From contig CM041292.1 in NCBI GenBank assembly GCA_023052935.1, positions 114,357,436-114,421,435 of the forward strand: a stretch of 64,000 bases of DNA, read 5' to 3'. Shown one piece after another: positions 1 through 12,659 of the stretch (within the stretch, counting starts at the first letter, position 1; the number at the start of each line of letters is the position of its first letter). The stretch comes from Piezodorus guildinii. Lineage: Eukaryota > Arthropoda > Insecta > Hemiptera > Pentatomidae. A program made the translations under genes and the position numbers. The notes under the pieces are model-generated. The model did not search any database. It saw nothing but the letters and a program-made list of their open reading frames with translations, and was not told where the DNA came from.

Positions 1-1570
1 ATAGGATGTCCACAATCATAATTCAATGCAAGCTTTATCTATGTTTAAATCACATGCAAAATTATATCTCAAAACTGCTCTAACATCACCTTGTGCCATA
101 GGACGGACACTAATTTGTCACTTTTAATTAAAGTGCTGCCCAAAGATGTGTTGCTGGCAGCTACTATGCAGGTAAATCAGAACATGCAAGATATGTCTGA
201 GAATTCAGCCTTCTGGGTCTTTGTGTTATTACATAGCAAAACTTTTGTAGGAATCTTTGTATAACATCCAACACATGATGATACTGTTATACAGTAGAAT
301 GGAATGTTTGAAATCCAAACTATATTATAGGCTAATATAATATAGGTTACACCTCCAAGGAGAATTTTTTTTAGAATTTTGCCTAAAATGAGCAAAATAG
401 ATATTGGACAATAAGAGGATGGATTTTTTATTGTCATTATTTGAAAATTATTAAATAATGACCAGTGTAATAAACCAGTAAAAACAATCAAAATCTGAAT
501 TAGTATACCTTGATTCGATAAGACAATGAAGTTGAAAGTAAGAGATGCATTCAGGAAACACATGTTCAATTCCAATGTTTACTATTAGTAATCAAACTTC
601 ATGAAGCAATAAAAAATGTACTCTAGAATTCACAATGGAATCGAGTTTTACCATAATTATGGCCTCACATGTATTAAATGTCTTGCAAGTAATCATTACC
701 ATTTTTTCAAAGCCTGCAAAACTCAGAGGACAGTGGAGATTAAAAATTATAAGCTTATTTACCAGTCAGTTCAGTCTTCGCAGAAAATGATAAACATTTC
801 TAAAAGCACTAAGTAATGAAGCTGCTAGATATATGGTAAAAGATCATTGATTTGTTGCATAACATAATGAATTTTATTTTACAATAAAAACTGCAATTAA
901 AATTGCAATGCCAGTCAAATAGAATATCATAAAAAAAGCAGTTAAAAATGGTCATTAAACAAAATATATAATTAATTAGTTTTTCTAGCAATAGTTATTC
1001 TTAGGGGAAAAAAAAAAAGTGAGTTTCATTCTCATTTTATCTAATTATAAAATAAATATCATTCTTGCCAACCCAATAGAATATTATGGAAAAACCCGGA
1101 CTTCAAAACTGATACAAGAATGAATGAAATACTTCTTGATAAACAAAAGATTTTAAGTATATTATCTTAAGATAAATAAATATTTATCTGGTAAGATGAT
1201 ATAACTTGGCCTGTAAATGAAAATGAAGCTTGTGTAAATTTCTTAGAATAAGTAATTAATTAATGGTATAAAAACAAACTTCAGGTATTAATAAATAATT
1301 CTTTTCTTTGTTTAAAACTCAAATTATATACAGTCAGATTAATATAAGTGTAACTGACACTTGCACTTATAACCATTTTTTTTTTCTGTGCACCAAGAAA
1401 ATAACTCATATTACTTTTTTTCAATAACTCAACATGAGTTTGAAAATATTTTACTTTATGCACTGAGGATAGATCAACTCCCAACAAATTACTCTTAGTC
1501 TTGGTTTTGACTAAGATGGATAATCATAATTTTACTTTAGAAGAAAAACTATTCATAAGTCTTATGACAA
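1..1570. other. AT-rich stretch downstream of FKBP6; no gene recognised
   Basis: This flank lies beyond the FKBP6 stop codon. I see only short open frames rich in Ile, Phe, Asn and Lys, with no domain, splice-consistent exon or repeat that I recognise. It presumably holds the FKBP6 3' UTR and intergenic DNA. Overlapping AATAAA-like strings are too common in this AT-rich sequence to fix a poly(A) site. Confidence 0.5.
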
Positions 1571-4500
1571 TTAATCTTTAGTCCGTACAGACGTAGTCTG
1601 CTTTCCACCAATCATTTGTTCTTCATAGAAGAGGCCATGCTCTTCAGAAATCTCTTGACACAGCTGTTTTTCTTTTGAAGTGAGACTAGGTGGGAGCTGT
1701 ATCTGGTTAATGTGTTTCTTAAGTATCTCTTCCACCTCCTCACGGAAGGTTTCCTCGAAGTTGATATTCTACAAATACATCAAATTATAGGCATTTCAAA
1801 GTAAATTACTGCAATGAAATTTTCGTAAAATAATATACTTACAGGTTCAACATTTTTCGATACAGGTTTTTGAAAATCAAATGCCTTTTGATAAGTCAGC
1901 TTTTCATGTTGATGATATTTGTTTCTTTTCTTTTCAAGCTAAAATAACAATTAAAGAGCTGAATAAGCCTGATATGTAATAGTAGTTATTCAAAGAAAGC
2001 CTTTTGTTTACATTTGCTAGAGTACTTAATATAATTAAACACATGTTTAGACCACTTAATAAATTTATAATTGTGATCTGATAATTTGTAATAGTATTAT
2101 AACTAATAATATCGTTCTGTAATATTACATATGGCAATATTGCCACTGAAATCAGTATAATCTCGACTAATGCCATACTTTTTTTCATTATAAGCAAAAT
2201 TGTTGTAGTTTGGTTTAAGGGTATATAACAGCTTGGTCATCATGCCCGATGGTAAGTCATTGTCATGGTTCATTCTCAGTTTGATTGGCTGTTATTCCAG
2301 ATAGAGAGGGGTCCGATAACAGGGGACTACTCCCAGCCGCGCAGGGACCTGACGAGGGTCAGAAGGCGTCCAAGTCCGCCATATTAAAGAGTAGCTGTGT
2401 AAGGATTGAGGATACGAGGGTTGTTCTGAGAATGTGGATAAAAACCATGCAGTCCTATTCCTGTTACTTACATTAGTACATTCCACCAATGATAAGCAAA
2501 ATTTCTTTTAAGATCTATTTTTCTTTTATAAACAAAAGAATAACTAGTTTCTTTGATTTTTATAATAGACAATAATTTAATACAACAAACAAAATGAATG
2601 TCAACATCATGCATGAATAAAATTTCTTCAGATAAAGCATATAAAATAACAGAAAAACATTATCCATAACTTACTTCTGTTATCAAACTCCTAATATCCT
2701 TATTACCTGGTTCAAGAGACAATGCTTTCTGTAAGTATTTATTTGCCTTTTCGAACTCTTGAAATGCCAACTGAGCTTTTCCCAAACTGCAAAAACAACA
2801 ATTACTTAATGCAATAAATAAATTAAAACATAATGTCTATTATCATAAACTGAAAGCATTAAAAAAAGAAACTAAAATGTTATTTATTTTTTTAATTTTA
2901 TTTATTTATAGTAATTTACAAATGTATTATACGAACACAATAAGTAAATATGTAGAAAGAAGAAAGGTCATGAAAATGTCTTAAGAAAGAACTACCCAGT
3001 GGTAGCTCTTCACTAACTATTATAAGGCAATAGGTCCCGAGGCCATCTTCTTTTTTTTATCACCTCAGTGGATTGTCAGGAAGTCTAAGGAAGATGGAAT
3101 ACAGACATGTGGGTTTGTGTGGACAGAGAGTTTGGAATGAAAAGAGTTATATCTATTATGGGCTAGGTCTGCAACAAATAGGATGTTGAAGTCATTAGGG
3201 GATGAGTTAATTTGTGACAAAATAAGGAGATTCAGGATTTTGGATTGTAAGGACTGGGTGCATTAAGTTAGTTTAGTAGAGCCCCAAAGCTTGATTCCAT
3301 AAGTCTAAATAAGTCTGATAATAGTGACGTAAATGAGTTTTTGTAATAGATTAGAAGTTTTGAATGTTTGTCAAGTAAGTGTTGTAAAATTGTTATTTTT
3401 TAGATTACAATACCAAAGCCTGTGTGTGTGCATCTATCACAATACTAGTGAAAACTAAGAGAAAAACAAAAAAATTATACTAATATACTTATGTAAAATA
3501 GTACACATGTATTATAAGTACAAATATTGTGCATACATACATACATGTATGGATATACATGTTATTATTATAAGTTTACAAATGTCTGATAGTGTGTGTT
3601 AAGGTAATGTTACTTAAGTTAATGAAAATAAATAAAAAAGGGTATCTCAGATATAAAACACATGGAACTGGAATAACACCGACTTATTTCTCAGTTTAAT
3701 CATCCTTGTCCCTAACATGTAGAAATAAGGACACACAAATGTTATACATGTGAATGATATGCCAAAGGCTTTGGGGCATGATAATAACTTATCATTATAA
3801 TGATTTAATATGAAAGAAAAGAAAAATGATTAAAAAATATATAATATATTACTGGAAATAAATCTTGGCAGACTTCTCTGCCTTTTTTGGATGGATGTAA
3901 AAGGCTTCCTTGGCAGCAAGACAAACTCTCTCAGGTGAATTAAACCTTGGATGATTATAACATACACACATATTAGTGTATATTTTAAAAAGTAGTTTTC
4001 TACAAAGAGATTCTTCTTCATCACTGCACATTTTACAAGACAGAAGAATATTTTCTGCTTTCTTATACCTAATTTAAAAAAAATATATTAAAAGAATATT
4101 CATAAACATTTTTGGTTAATAATTAACTATTACTACACTAGTTTATAATTAGTAATGCTTATAGGAACTACATCTACTGTAAACAGTTTTGTGACCATCT
4201 CATAAATGGAGTGTACAAAAATACAAATAAAGGATACAACAAAATATTTTTTTTAATTATTTAAGACTCAGGAAACTGATGAGGGAGGAATACTACAAAC
4301 CATAGGTTGGAAAAGAAGAGAGAAAATATTAATAAGTTGGAATAGACAATACAATAAATTTATTGTTTATTTTTTTATTGACAATAACTGTTTTGATAAA
4401 ATTGTTATTTGTCATCTACAAAAAAAACTATTTGCAATAAGCAATTATGTTATCTTCTGAATAGTTGATTCAGTGAATCACTAGACCACCACCTCAAAAT

Positions 4501-7500
4501 TGGTCAAGGGGTCATACAGATTGATAGTAGATTTAATGTTGGCGATGGGCCCATGTTGTATGTAGTCAGTCTGTCATGGCAATTTTTATAATAATCTGAA
4601 AGACTGAATTCTTTGGATGTTGGAGGTTTAGGCAGTGCCCCTCCCCCTCCCCATACCTCTTAAACAATAAATTTTAAAATAATATTGTTTTAATTAACAT
4701 AAATTTTAAAATTAAGCTATTATAATTTAATCAAAAGTAACTTTTATTTTCAGTCAGAGTAAGATTACAATAGAGTAAAAGAGGAAATTGATTTTCAATA
4801 AAAAGAGACGGAATACTTTCAAATATAAGAGCATTTAAACATTAATAAAACTCTAATATCTCTTAGCAAATAATGGTCTGATATCTTTGTTTTATGCTAG
4901 AAAAGAATTTGATCATCTTCCAACTAATTATATAAACTTTCTTATAAAAATCTTTACACGATGTGTATAATTTAAACTTATAGATGAAACCAAGTCTGTT
5001 CTGATTCAATTTGGAGCACTTAACAGGACCAAACAAATTTGAATAAAATTGAACAATTTTTTTTATTATTAGGGAATTAACAGTCCCAGAATAAAATGTA
5101 TTTTCATATCAATTAATTATCTTTTAAAATTCTAACAGATGGGGGGTATTTAGTTTTTTGATAAACTTGAATTAATTTTTTTTTATCAAAGGTTTGAAGA
5201 TGTAGGAAACGTATTTAGTTCTAGAAAAAGCAGTAGGGAAAGTCATTAGATATTTTTGATACCTATAAAGAATAAACCATTGCATAATTTTGTAATTTGT
5301 AATAAACTATCTTTTTCTAGTTTTTGTAAACAATCAATTACTTATTAAGAGCAGAGAAAACATCTTCTTTGGCATAAAAATCGTTCCCGAGAACATGATA
5401 TTCCTTAGCCCTTGTGGAAGCTTTTAAAAAAGAATCTTTCTCTTCCAATGGAGCATCAACACTGCTGATTTCACTGTTATCAACAATTTTGAGAAGTTCA
5501 ATTTCCAGAAGCAAAGTAGCATCTAAAAACATTATAAATATAAATATTAAAATAAAGAAATATGTTTGTTAGTGAGCTAAATATAATAATAATAATAATA
5601 ATGAATAGTACAATTATGTTAAAAATTGATCATTTAATAAGCAGTAAATAATTATTTTATTGTTCATACGTTTTAAGCCACATTAAATGATTTGATGCAT
5701 GCCAACATTTATACACACATTATAGATTTTCTTTATAGAGGGGATACATAGACCTGAATAATGAAGATAAAATTGATAAAGATGTGTCATAAGAGTAAAT
5801 AAATTTTTAATTAAAATTTTTTTTCAGTCGAGTTCTTGATCAGTCTATAGAAGTTAGGCACAGTAATAAGCATAAAAAAGTAGAGTTAGCCTTATTAAAA
5901 AAACACAGTAGTATCCAGAAAATTTATTAGAGTGGATTAGTACGACTCAGGAGTAATTATAAGATCAACCTTTTTATTTTATTTTAACATCATTTATTGA
6001 AATTTACAACTGTACTTCAAGGTACAACAAGTAAATGTGACAAAAGTTAAATGGCGTGATACAAACTTGAAGAAGAACTACCCAATGGCAGCACTCCTGT
6101 AAGATCAACCTAGTAATCATAAAAGGTATCACTTTTATTTCTATGATTTCCTTAGAAAAAAGAATTGAAAATTGAAGGTTACCAAATATGGTATATCTTA
6201 CCCTTATCAATTATTTTATATTGAATAGAGGACCATGTGATAAATGTGAATGATGAGATTATTCGGGTGGCAGTCAACAAATATTATAAAGTAATAAAAA
6301 ATTATTAATCAACCAATATTCCAACCCAGGATGAGATCTACATCAGGATTTCGTAGAATAAGTCGAAGGATATGTATCATAAAATAGTCTGCACATAAGC
6401 AGTCATTCCGCTTCCTTATTTCAATGAACTTACTTCAATGGAGAAGCCTAGATGACGACCCGCAACATGGCTTTGAATGCTTTAGATTTATAGATGATTA
6501 TTATTATTTTGAAAAAATGGATTGTTTTTATGTTACTTTTGACAAATAATTATTACTTTCACTAACCTATAAATGAAATATATAGAAATGAAAAGTAATG
6601 TGATTCATGTCAAATAAATCAGAATTTCGTCTTTTTGGGCTCTTTTTGAATGGCTGCCATTTTGAATCCACCCGTTTTGAGTTGGCAGATGTGTATTTTT
6701 TTTTTTACCCTGCTTTGCAAAAAACATACCAAAAATTTTTGTAAAATGGATTGCATTTTTCGTTGCTGGCTTACGGACCAACAGGCCTATTGCCTTGGTG
6801 AATCAGACCAAACTGTAGGGGTTAATCAGTTCACACAGCTTAGGATCTAAAATAAGGTTGTTGCCAAAATGGTAAAATTGTATCCTAGCAATCTCTGGAT
6901 CAGTTAGTAGCCCAGGGAGTTAGATCTTGTTCCTGACTTGAGAGCCTACAGGCTGTGCTAAGTGCTTGAGCTTCTACTGCTAGGTGCAGTGGGTGTTAGG
7001 TTCAATAGAAATTCTATTGCAAACATATTTTGTAATTTTTTTTTTCTACATACATGTAATACAGATTGGAAAGCTAAAGATTTTAGAAAAATTCTAATAA
7101 ACACAGCTGTAAAAGGTAATGGAAGTGACAAAAAGCAGATAAAACTAAGTGATTATTATAGATAGTAATATAACAGACTATTTAATGAAACACATTTTTC
7201 TATCGAAACTCAATGTAATTCTTTAACTTTTTTTTTATCTTTAACATTAGTTAAAAGTTCTTATATTGATTTTAACAACAGAGGTAACAGAAAGTAGTGA
7301 GTTGCACCCACCAATTTTTTTTTTAAATAAAAAATTCCAAGAATTTTCATTTGTATAATATTAATTTATGTTTATTACTATAAAGTAACTACAGCCTACT
7401 CAACCAACTTACTAGGAGGGATTCTTGGAGGACAGCCCATTTCACCAAAACCATATTTAGGATTTATTAGAAATCTTGAATTTTCATTAAGCTTCATGGA

Positions 7501-10500
7501 TAACAGGCTGTATTCAAAACCTGGATACAATGCTCCAATTCCCAATTGAATATGCAAAGGCTTATTGCATTGGTATGAAGAATCAAATGGTATATCTTGC
7601 ATTTCTAAATAACTACTATAGTGAAAAATAACTACGGCCTCTGAAGGTACCGCTTCTCCACTCCCACGTCTTAAAATCTATAAAAAAAATATATCACATA
7701 AGAAAAAAAAATTCTATTTTCTAAATTAAATTATATAATTAAAAAAAGAATAACTACACAGTGATACAAAGTCGCAAAAAAAAAAATAAATAATAATAAT
7801 CAATATATCATTAATCAAATACTTTTTTATTTATACCAACATTGTCTCTAGTTTAATGTACTAAGCTTATGCTTATCCAACAGAAAAAAGAAATGACAAA
7901 AAGTTCTGACAGAAATAAATAACGGAGCTACATAGCAAAGAAAAAAGAACCAGAAAGTTTTAAGTAGAGGAGCTTTAAATGCCAGGACACTAAAGGATAA
8001 AAGAATTATAAATTTAGAATCTCAACTGGCATGTTATTAGTCTTGCATAAATAAGAATAAATAATAAAAATATTTTGGAAATGAGAAAAAAGAAATATTC
8101 TATTAAATAGCATTCGATTAAATAGCACATCTACCTACAGATTTTAAGGAAAACAAAAAAAAGAAAAATAATAAACTTGACTTTAATCTGATTTCATAAA
8201 GAATTGCAAAATTAGTTGTTTGTTTTTTTATTCACACCCTCTGGTTTTATTATTTTAGACAATATACAATATGTACATATGTCACAGGATATTTGTCCTT
8301 CTATTACCCGAAGGTATTCTAAGGAATATTCTTAGGTGCGCTGCATGCACTTTTAACATTTAAAGGAAAATTTGATGTGCCTCCAGCTGATATATTCAGG
8401 CACTGTTGGCAATACTAACTCCTGATGTAGGGTATGGTTTTTGGCCCTCTTTAGGTTGGTACCTCTGACAATCCACCGAAGGATGAAGTTCTGCAACGTC
8501 TGTAATTGTTTGAGAGTGGACTTAAACAGATGCCGCATCAAGGGCGCACCACAGAGCATAGTCGGACGTATTATAGCTTTGTAGATCTGTAGTTTCAGCC
8601 TCCATGACAGCTGAGGTGACATGAGTAGATGATTAAGTCTATAGCCCTCTCTCTTGGCCAGTTTGAGTCTTTCCTGGAAGTGACTAGAGGAGGTGAGGTG
8701 CCTATCTAGAGTGATGCCCAGGTAGAGGATGGAATTAGAGACTGGCAGTGTTTCTCCATTCACTTTGAAATCAGTAGGCAAGGCGCTCTCTCTTCCCTTC
8801 GGTCTCATACTAGAAGCATAGATGCCAATGTCATCAGCGTAGGCTGCAACCACTGCCTCTGGGTGCTTCATTGAGACCACCTTTGCTCTGAAGATCACAA
8901 ACAATAGTAGTCCCAATACAGAACCTAGAGGTACCCCAGAAATGGTGTCCTTCAAAGTTGATAATTTATCGCCTACCCTGACGACAAAGAATCTTCCACT
9001 AAGGTAGCTTCTGATCGATCAGCATAAGGGAGCTGGAAAAGGATAGTCTTCCAATTGGCGAAGCAGTAACTCGTGAGATACACAATCAAACGCCTCTGTG
9101 CAGTCCTGACAAAATTAGAAATATAAATACTATTTTCATACAAGTTCATGCCCCTTAACTCTCTGAGAAGAAGAGTTAGATGTATTTGACAATCTATTAA
9201 TTAAATGCTCTTTTAGAGAAAGAGGACATTAACAACTATTTATTTTTTGGAGGAACTTCTATGTTAAAGTTAGAGCAAAAAGAACAAACAATATAGACAT
9301 AGTAGGAAAATATGAAATAGGCAACAGAGATGCAAGAGGAGAAATTCTATTGGAATAAGCATTTCAAATTTTAAACACATTTACGAACTTACCCATCAAT
9401 AAAAAATGGAGATGAAATCCATGAAATTGACAACATAATAGTAAATAATATAAATGTATTGTGAAAATAATATAAAAAAATGTTCATCAAAAGGAAACAT
9501 TTTAATGTCACTCGGATCACATATTAGTATTTGGATCTCAAAGTATATTCAGATCAACATCATGAAATTGCTGTGTTCAACTGACAGCCAATGAAATTAA
9601 TAGGAAGCATGGAGGAATGAGATGAGTACAAGGTACATTTACGAACTGATTATCAAAATAATTAATGCAGTGTTACTAAACACTTGACGGTTTTCAGATC
9701 AATATTTCATCAACTAATACAGAACCATCATGTGAATATTTTATTCTTACCATTTTTTTTATTCCTCCATCATCAACAACATTTGACATTTTTTCCCTTA
9801 GTTGATCAAAAGAAGTTTTCGACACATCATCCAGTGCATCATTTGAATCATTAATGTTATTAAATGGAATAGAGTCATTTGTATCATATGTTTCTAGCTC
9901 AAAATCGTCAAACTCATCTTTTATGTTTTCAGAAATATCTAATGTGAATTCAGCAGTATTACTTTCCACCAAAGTCCTAAAAATAATAAAAAACGAAAAT
10001 TCCACATCATTAATATTTTAAAGTCAATTACTATTGGGTTGTTTCACATGAAATGGATTTTGCAGATCTCTGTTATTTTCTTCCGAATGTTTACATATTT
10101 AAAGTAAACAGTTACTAATCCTCTACCTTTGTATTATAAACATTAGCTTCCATATCAATTACCCACTTTTTAGTATACATCCAAATATGAACATTTAAAC
10201 ACGCGATTTTCGAGTAATATTTTTGTACGAGTTTAAACTCAGCCATTCAGCAGCTGAGACCGCTAGAAATATTTGCAAGGCGTTTGGGGAAGGGAGTGTT
10301 AATGAACGGACCATTCACCGTTGGTTTGCTAAGTTTTCAGCTGGGGATACCGACTTGGAAAACTTGCCCCGAGGAAGAACTCCAACCGTAATAGACAACG
10401 ATGTCCTCAAACATACAGTAGAAGGAAACCCCTACCAAACAGTTAAAGGACTCTCAGCACAACTAAATGCAAGTGCATCTACCGTTTCCAGACATTAAAA

Positions 10501-12452
10501 GGGTATTGGGAAAGTAAAAAAGCTCGATACATGGGTACCTCTTGATCTCACTGAGCGGTAGCAAGACCCCATGTTTCAAAACATACCGTGCAAAAATTGA
10601 AAGAACTGGGTAACGAAGTTCTTCCGCACCCACCACATTCTCTCGACTTGTCTCTAACAGATTACCACCTGTTCAGGAATTTAGACAACTTTGTCAAAGG
10701 AAAACTTTTTGAAAATGATGAACAAGTGAAAAGTGCGTATTCAGATTTTGTTTCACTTCAAAGCTCAGAGTTTTTCAGTTTGGGGATAAAAAAGTTTGAT
10801 GTCACGTTGGGAAAAATGTGTAGAAAAAGAAGGTAAATACTTCAAATAAAATTATCTTGTTTTCATATCGTATTTTTAATAAAAATCCTTCACCTTGAAA
10901 ACGGACATTTCATGTGACACAACCCAATAGTATAGAAGAAACATCATTAAAGTTTTATTTATATAAAAATATAATAAAAATAGATGAGAAAGTTCTAATT
11001 ATTTTATTCATAAAAATTCCACTAAATAAATAAATATGATATATTTTCCTCCCTTCATATTTACAGAAGACAAATAAAATAAATAACGTAAAAATAGCAA
11101 ACGAAGAAAGGCAACACCCAGTAGTATTTTCTTGTTAGGCTTCTCCTTATATTACAAGTGTTCTCATTTGAAAGGTTATAAAAATATATTTTGCATATAC
11201 ATAAAAATAAAATTCAGTAATTTTGTTTTCATTTAACTTTTTATTCAGATATATTACAATTTATGTCAACTGAACTATAATAATATTACATAACAAGGGG
11301 AGCCCGTAGCTGAGTCTCTCATGCTACAGGTTGTGAGTTCGAATCCCAGTCCCACCAGGGCTTTTATAAGGATATAATTAATTGGGGATTCACTCACAGC
11401 CTCTCCCCTGGGTATGTCAGACCCGTCAGCCAAATGGTGGACACTCACAAAATTAGGCGTAGGGAGTGATGACCCTACCCTACAACTTGCATCAAGAAAC
11501 GTGAGTGTAATCTGCCAGGAGATTACACCACGAGGCCCAGGGCATACACGGCCTGACGCGCCACTGGAAGAACTATAATGATAGTGCTATAAAATCGCAT
11601 TCATACAATATTTACAAAATAACACATATCTTCATGTTATAATTAGTTAGATCCTTTAAGAATAGAAATAAATTACACTGATCAGTGAGAAACTTCTTTA
11701 TATTGAAATATATAATTTTTTTTTTTTTAATGTAATGCAACAATTTTATGGTTTTATAAAAAATGGACCACATTTAAGCCATAAATCGAAACTGAAATCA
11801 GTATTAAAATCTGTAACTACTGGAGAGGTACGGTTTATCTCTTTGTCATGAACTCAGATTAAAATAAACCAAAAACTGTAACTACTTCTAATTTCAGCCA
11901 ATGTAGAAGGTATATATCATATGTAGAACTTAATGTTTCAATAATAATAATATGAATGGCTTAACAAATCCCAGGGCTCGATATCCATAATCTTTCCTCA
12001 CAGGAATTCTTCCAAAAACCAAATCCATAAAATCAGATCTATTACATTACTCATATCAAAATATGATACTTTCATATGACAGTAAACTTGATAGTAGCTG
12101 TCACATTCACAATATTGAATGTTATCGTTTCTTAATAAATCATATTAATATAGGTTATCATGTTATCAACTGTCATATATAGCACAATTAAATTATAAAT
12201 ATTAATTAAAATAATCCTGTTATATTTTAGCAAAATGAGTAACGTAAATATGGAAAAAACAATATTAATTTTAACAAATAAATTAGCAGTCAATCAAAGA
12301 CAAAATATCAGCTTCTTAAAGCATTGGTGATAATAACAATCACAAAAGAAGAAGAATGATTCTAAATTGTCTTACTTCAGTAATATACCATCTTTCAGAC
12401 GAGACGTAGCTCCGAAATTGAATCGCTTCGCCTGGTTTTCATTTGAGTCCAT
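1571..12452 (-). CDS. FKBP6: FKBP6/Shutdown-type FKBP-TPR co-chaperone, 8 coding exons
   Basis: Coding exons in transcript order: 12376-12452, 9751-9976, 7413-7677, 5342-5522, 3853-4068, 2675-2786, 1843-1938, 1571-1768 (stop 1571-1573). All junctions are GT/AG and every phase joins, giving 456 aa. An acidic N-terminus (to about aa 95) precedes an FKBP domain (about aa 95-203), including YLEMQDIPFDSS, LLSMK and the FKBP6-typical GCPPRIPP. TPR repeats follow (about aa 205-370; ALNKYKKAENIL, AKIYFHLGKAQLAF), then a charged tail. Human FKBP6 is shorter, and Drosophila Shutdown is close to this length. Family knowledge: an Hsp90 co-chaperone for loading piRNAs into Piwi proteins in the germline, with an isomerase domain thought to be inactive. 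Consistent with that, the usual pocket-floor Trp is replaced by Phe (LYPGFE). The exon 1 ATG at 12450-12452 was chosen because its last two bases complete a Lys codon with exon 2. Intron 1 holds a mariner and a SINE. Confidence 0.93.
2250..2480. other. GC-richer block in an FKBP6 intron, unidentified
   Basis: This block is clearly richer in G and C than the surrounding intron and is open on both strands over about 190 bases. The translations match no family I know. It may be an old SINE or other repeat, but no A/B box or target-site duplication is obvious. Confidence 0.3.
2887..3390 (-). mobile_element. Jockey-type non-LTR retrotransposon, 3' end fragment
   Basis: The poly(T)-rich left end is the poly(A) tail of a minus-strand element. 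Phrases such as GGCCATCTTCTTTT, GGATTTTGGATTGTAAGGA and AGTAGAGCCCCAAAGCT recur in the fragment at about 57948-58525. On the minus strand they correspond to the C-terminal coding end and 3' UTR of a Jockey-like reverse transcriptase gene. TGTTATTT occurs at both edges as a possible short TSD. The 5' part is missing. Confidence 0.6.
5972..6099 (-). mobile_element. Very short Jockey-family 3' end with 12-bp TSD
   Basis: This is a 128-bp insertion beginning with a T-rich tail and carrying the same 3'-terminal phrases (AAGAAGAACTACCCA, GGCAGCACTCC) as the fragments at 2887 and 57948. It is flanked by the perfect direct repeat TAAGATCAACCT at 5960-5971 and 6100-6111. That indicates a severely 5'-truncated retrotransposition event inside an FKBP6 intron. 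Confidence 0.7.
6245..6290 (-). mobile_element. Possible remnant of a Penelope-like terminus
   Basis: CGGGTGGCAGTCA followed by an AT-rich run resembles the outer end of the 35.8-kb Penelope-like element (CGGGTGGCGGTCATTAAATG). Only about 45 bp is recognisable and no hammerhead motif follows. Confidence 0.3.
6554..7297. repeat. Family A MITE-like repeat (copy A1)
   Basis: The left end reads TACTTTCACTAACCTATA and the right end AGGTAACAGAAAGTA, imperfect terminal inverted repeats shared with the copies at 22045, 25897, 30240 and 44830. The right half (GGAAAGCTAAAGATTTTAGA, GCAGATAAAACTAAGTGATT) matches the other copies, while the middle of this copy differs. It has no coding capacity and is probably non-autonomous. 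Confidence 0.55.
8216..9109 (-). mobile_element. 5'-truncated Jockey-type element with 9-bp TSD
   Basis: The minus strand encodes the C-terminal half of a reverse transcriptase: AFDCVSHELL, GVPLGSVLGLLLF, AAYADDIGIYAS (catalytic YADD) and YLGITLDRHLT, with an open frame of 200 codons at 8353-8955. A stop codon and a frame change lie just upstream. The element ends in an A-rich tail (T-rich on the plus strand at 8216-8230). CAAAATTAG flanks both sides (8207-8215 and 9110-9118) as a perfect TSD. It is a dead copy, inserted in an FKBP6 intron in the sense orientation of the gene. Confidence 0.85.
10031..10930 (+). mobile_element. mariner-family transposon, internally deleted
   Basis: The terminal inverted repeats start CTATTGGGTTGT and read into TCACATGAAATG at both ends, with TA target duplications at 10029-10030 and 10931-10932. 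Plus-strand coding remains include an N-terminal helix-turn-helix part (10223-10498: FKLSHSAAETARNI, RTIHRWFAKF, LPRGRTP) and a C-terminal part (10588-10836: HPPHSLDLSLTDYHLFRNLD) that holds the third catalytic Asp region. The central catalytic segment is deleted, so the 900-bp element cannot be autonomous. It lies in FKBP6 intron 1. Confidence 0.92.
11286..11569 (+). repeat. tRNA-derived SINE with near-perfect 14-bp TSD
   Basis: The head resembles a tRNA pol III promoter: an A-box-like GTAGCTGAGTC and a B-box GTGAGTTCGAATCCC. A body follows with the phrase GGGGATTCACTCACAGCCTC, which is related to the body of the SINE at 33863. GAACTATAATAATA at 11272-11285 and GAACTATAATGATA at 11570-11583 flank it (13 of 14 identical). 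Transcription would be by RNA polymerase III, and no protein is encoded. Confidence 0.8.
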
Positions 12453-12659
12453 CACTTCCACACTGAAAAGTAATTTGAATGTGAACCATTCAACAGCGGG
12501 AACCTACACATTGGATGTCAAACAATCAGTGTTGCCAAAATCATTCCAATTGCTTCTCCGTAAATAATTTGAGTTTTCCCCCTAAAATTTTATCTAAAAT
12601 CATGGGCATGAGTTAGAGAGGGGAGTATTCCAATATTATATCTCCTCTATAAATTCTAA

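Noticed and set aside
177..575. 132-codon minus-strand frame near the left edge
   Set aside because: Hydrophobic low-complexity translation typical of AT-rich DNA, with no motif, no splice context and no relation to the neighbouring gene.
12367..12567. Plus-strand open frame of 66 codons
   Set aside because: It is antisense to FKBP6 exon 1 (12376-12452), which joins exon 2 in phase. The plus frame has no family resemblance.
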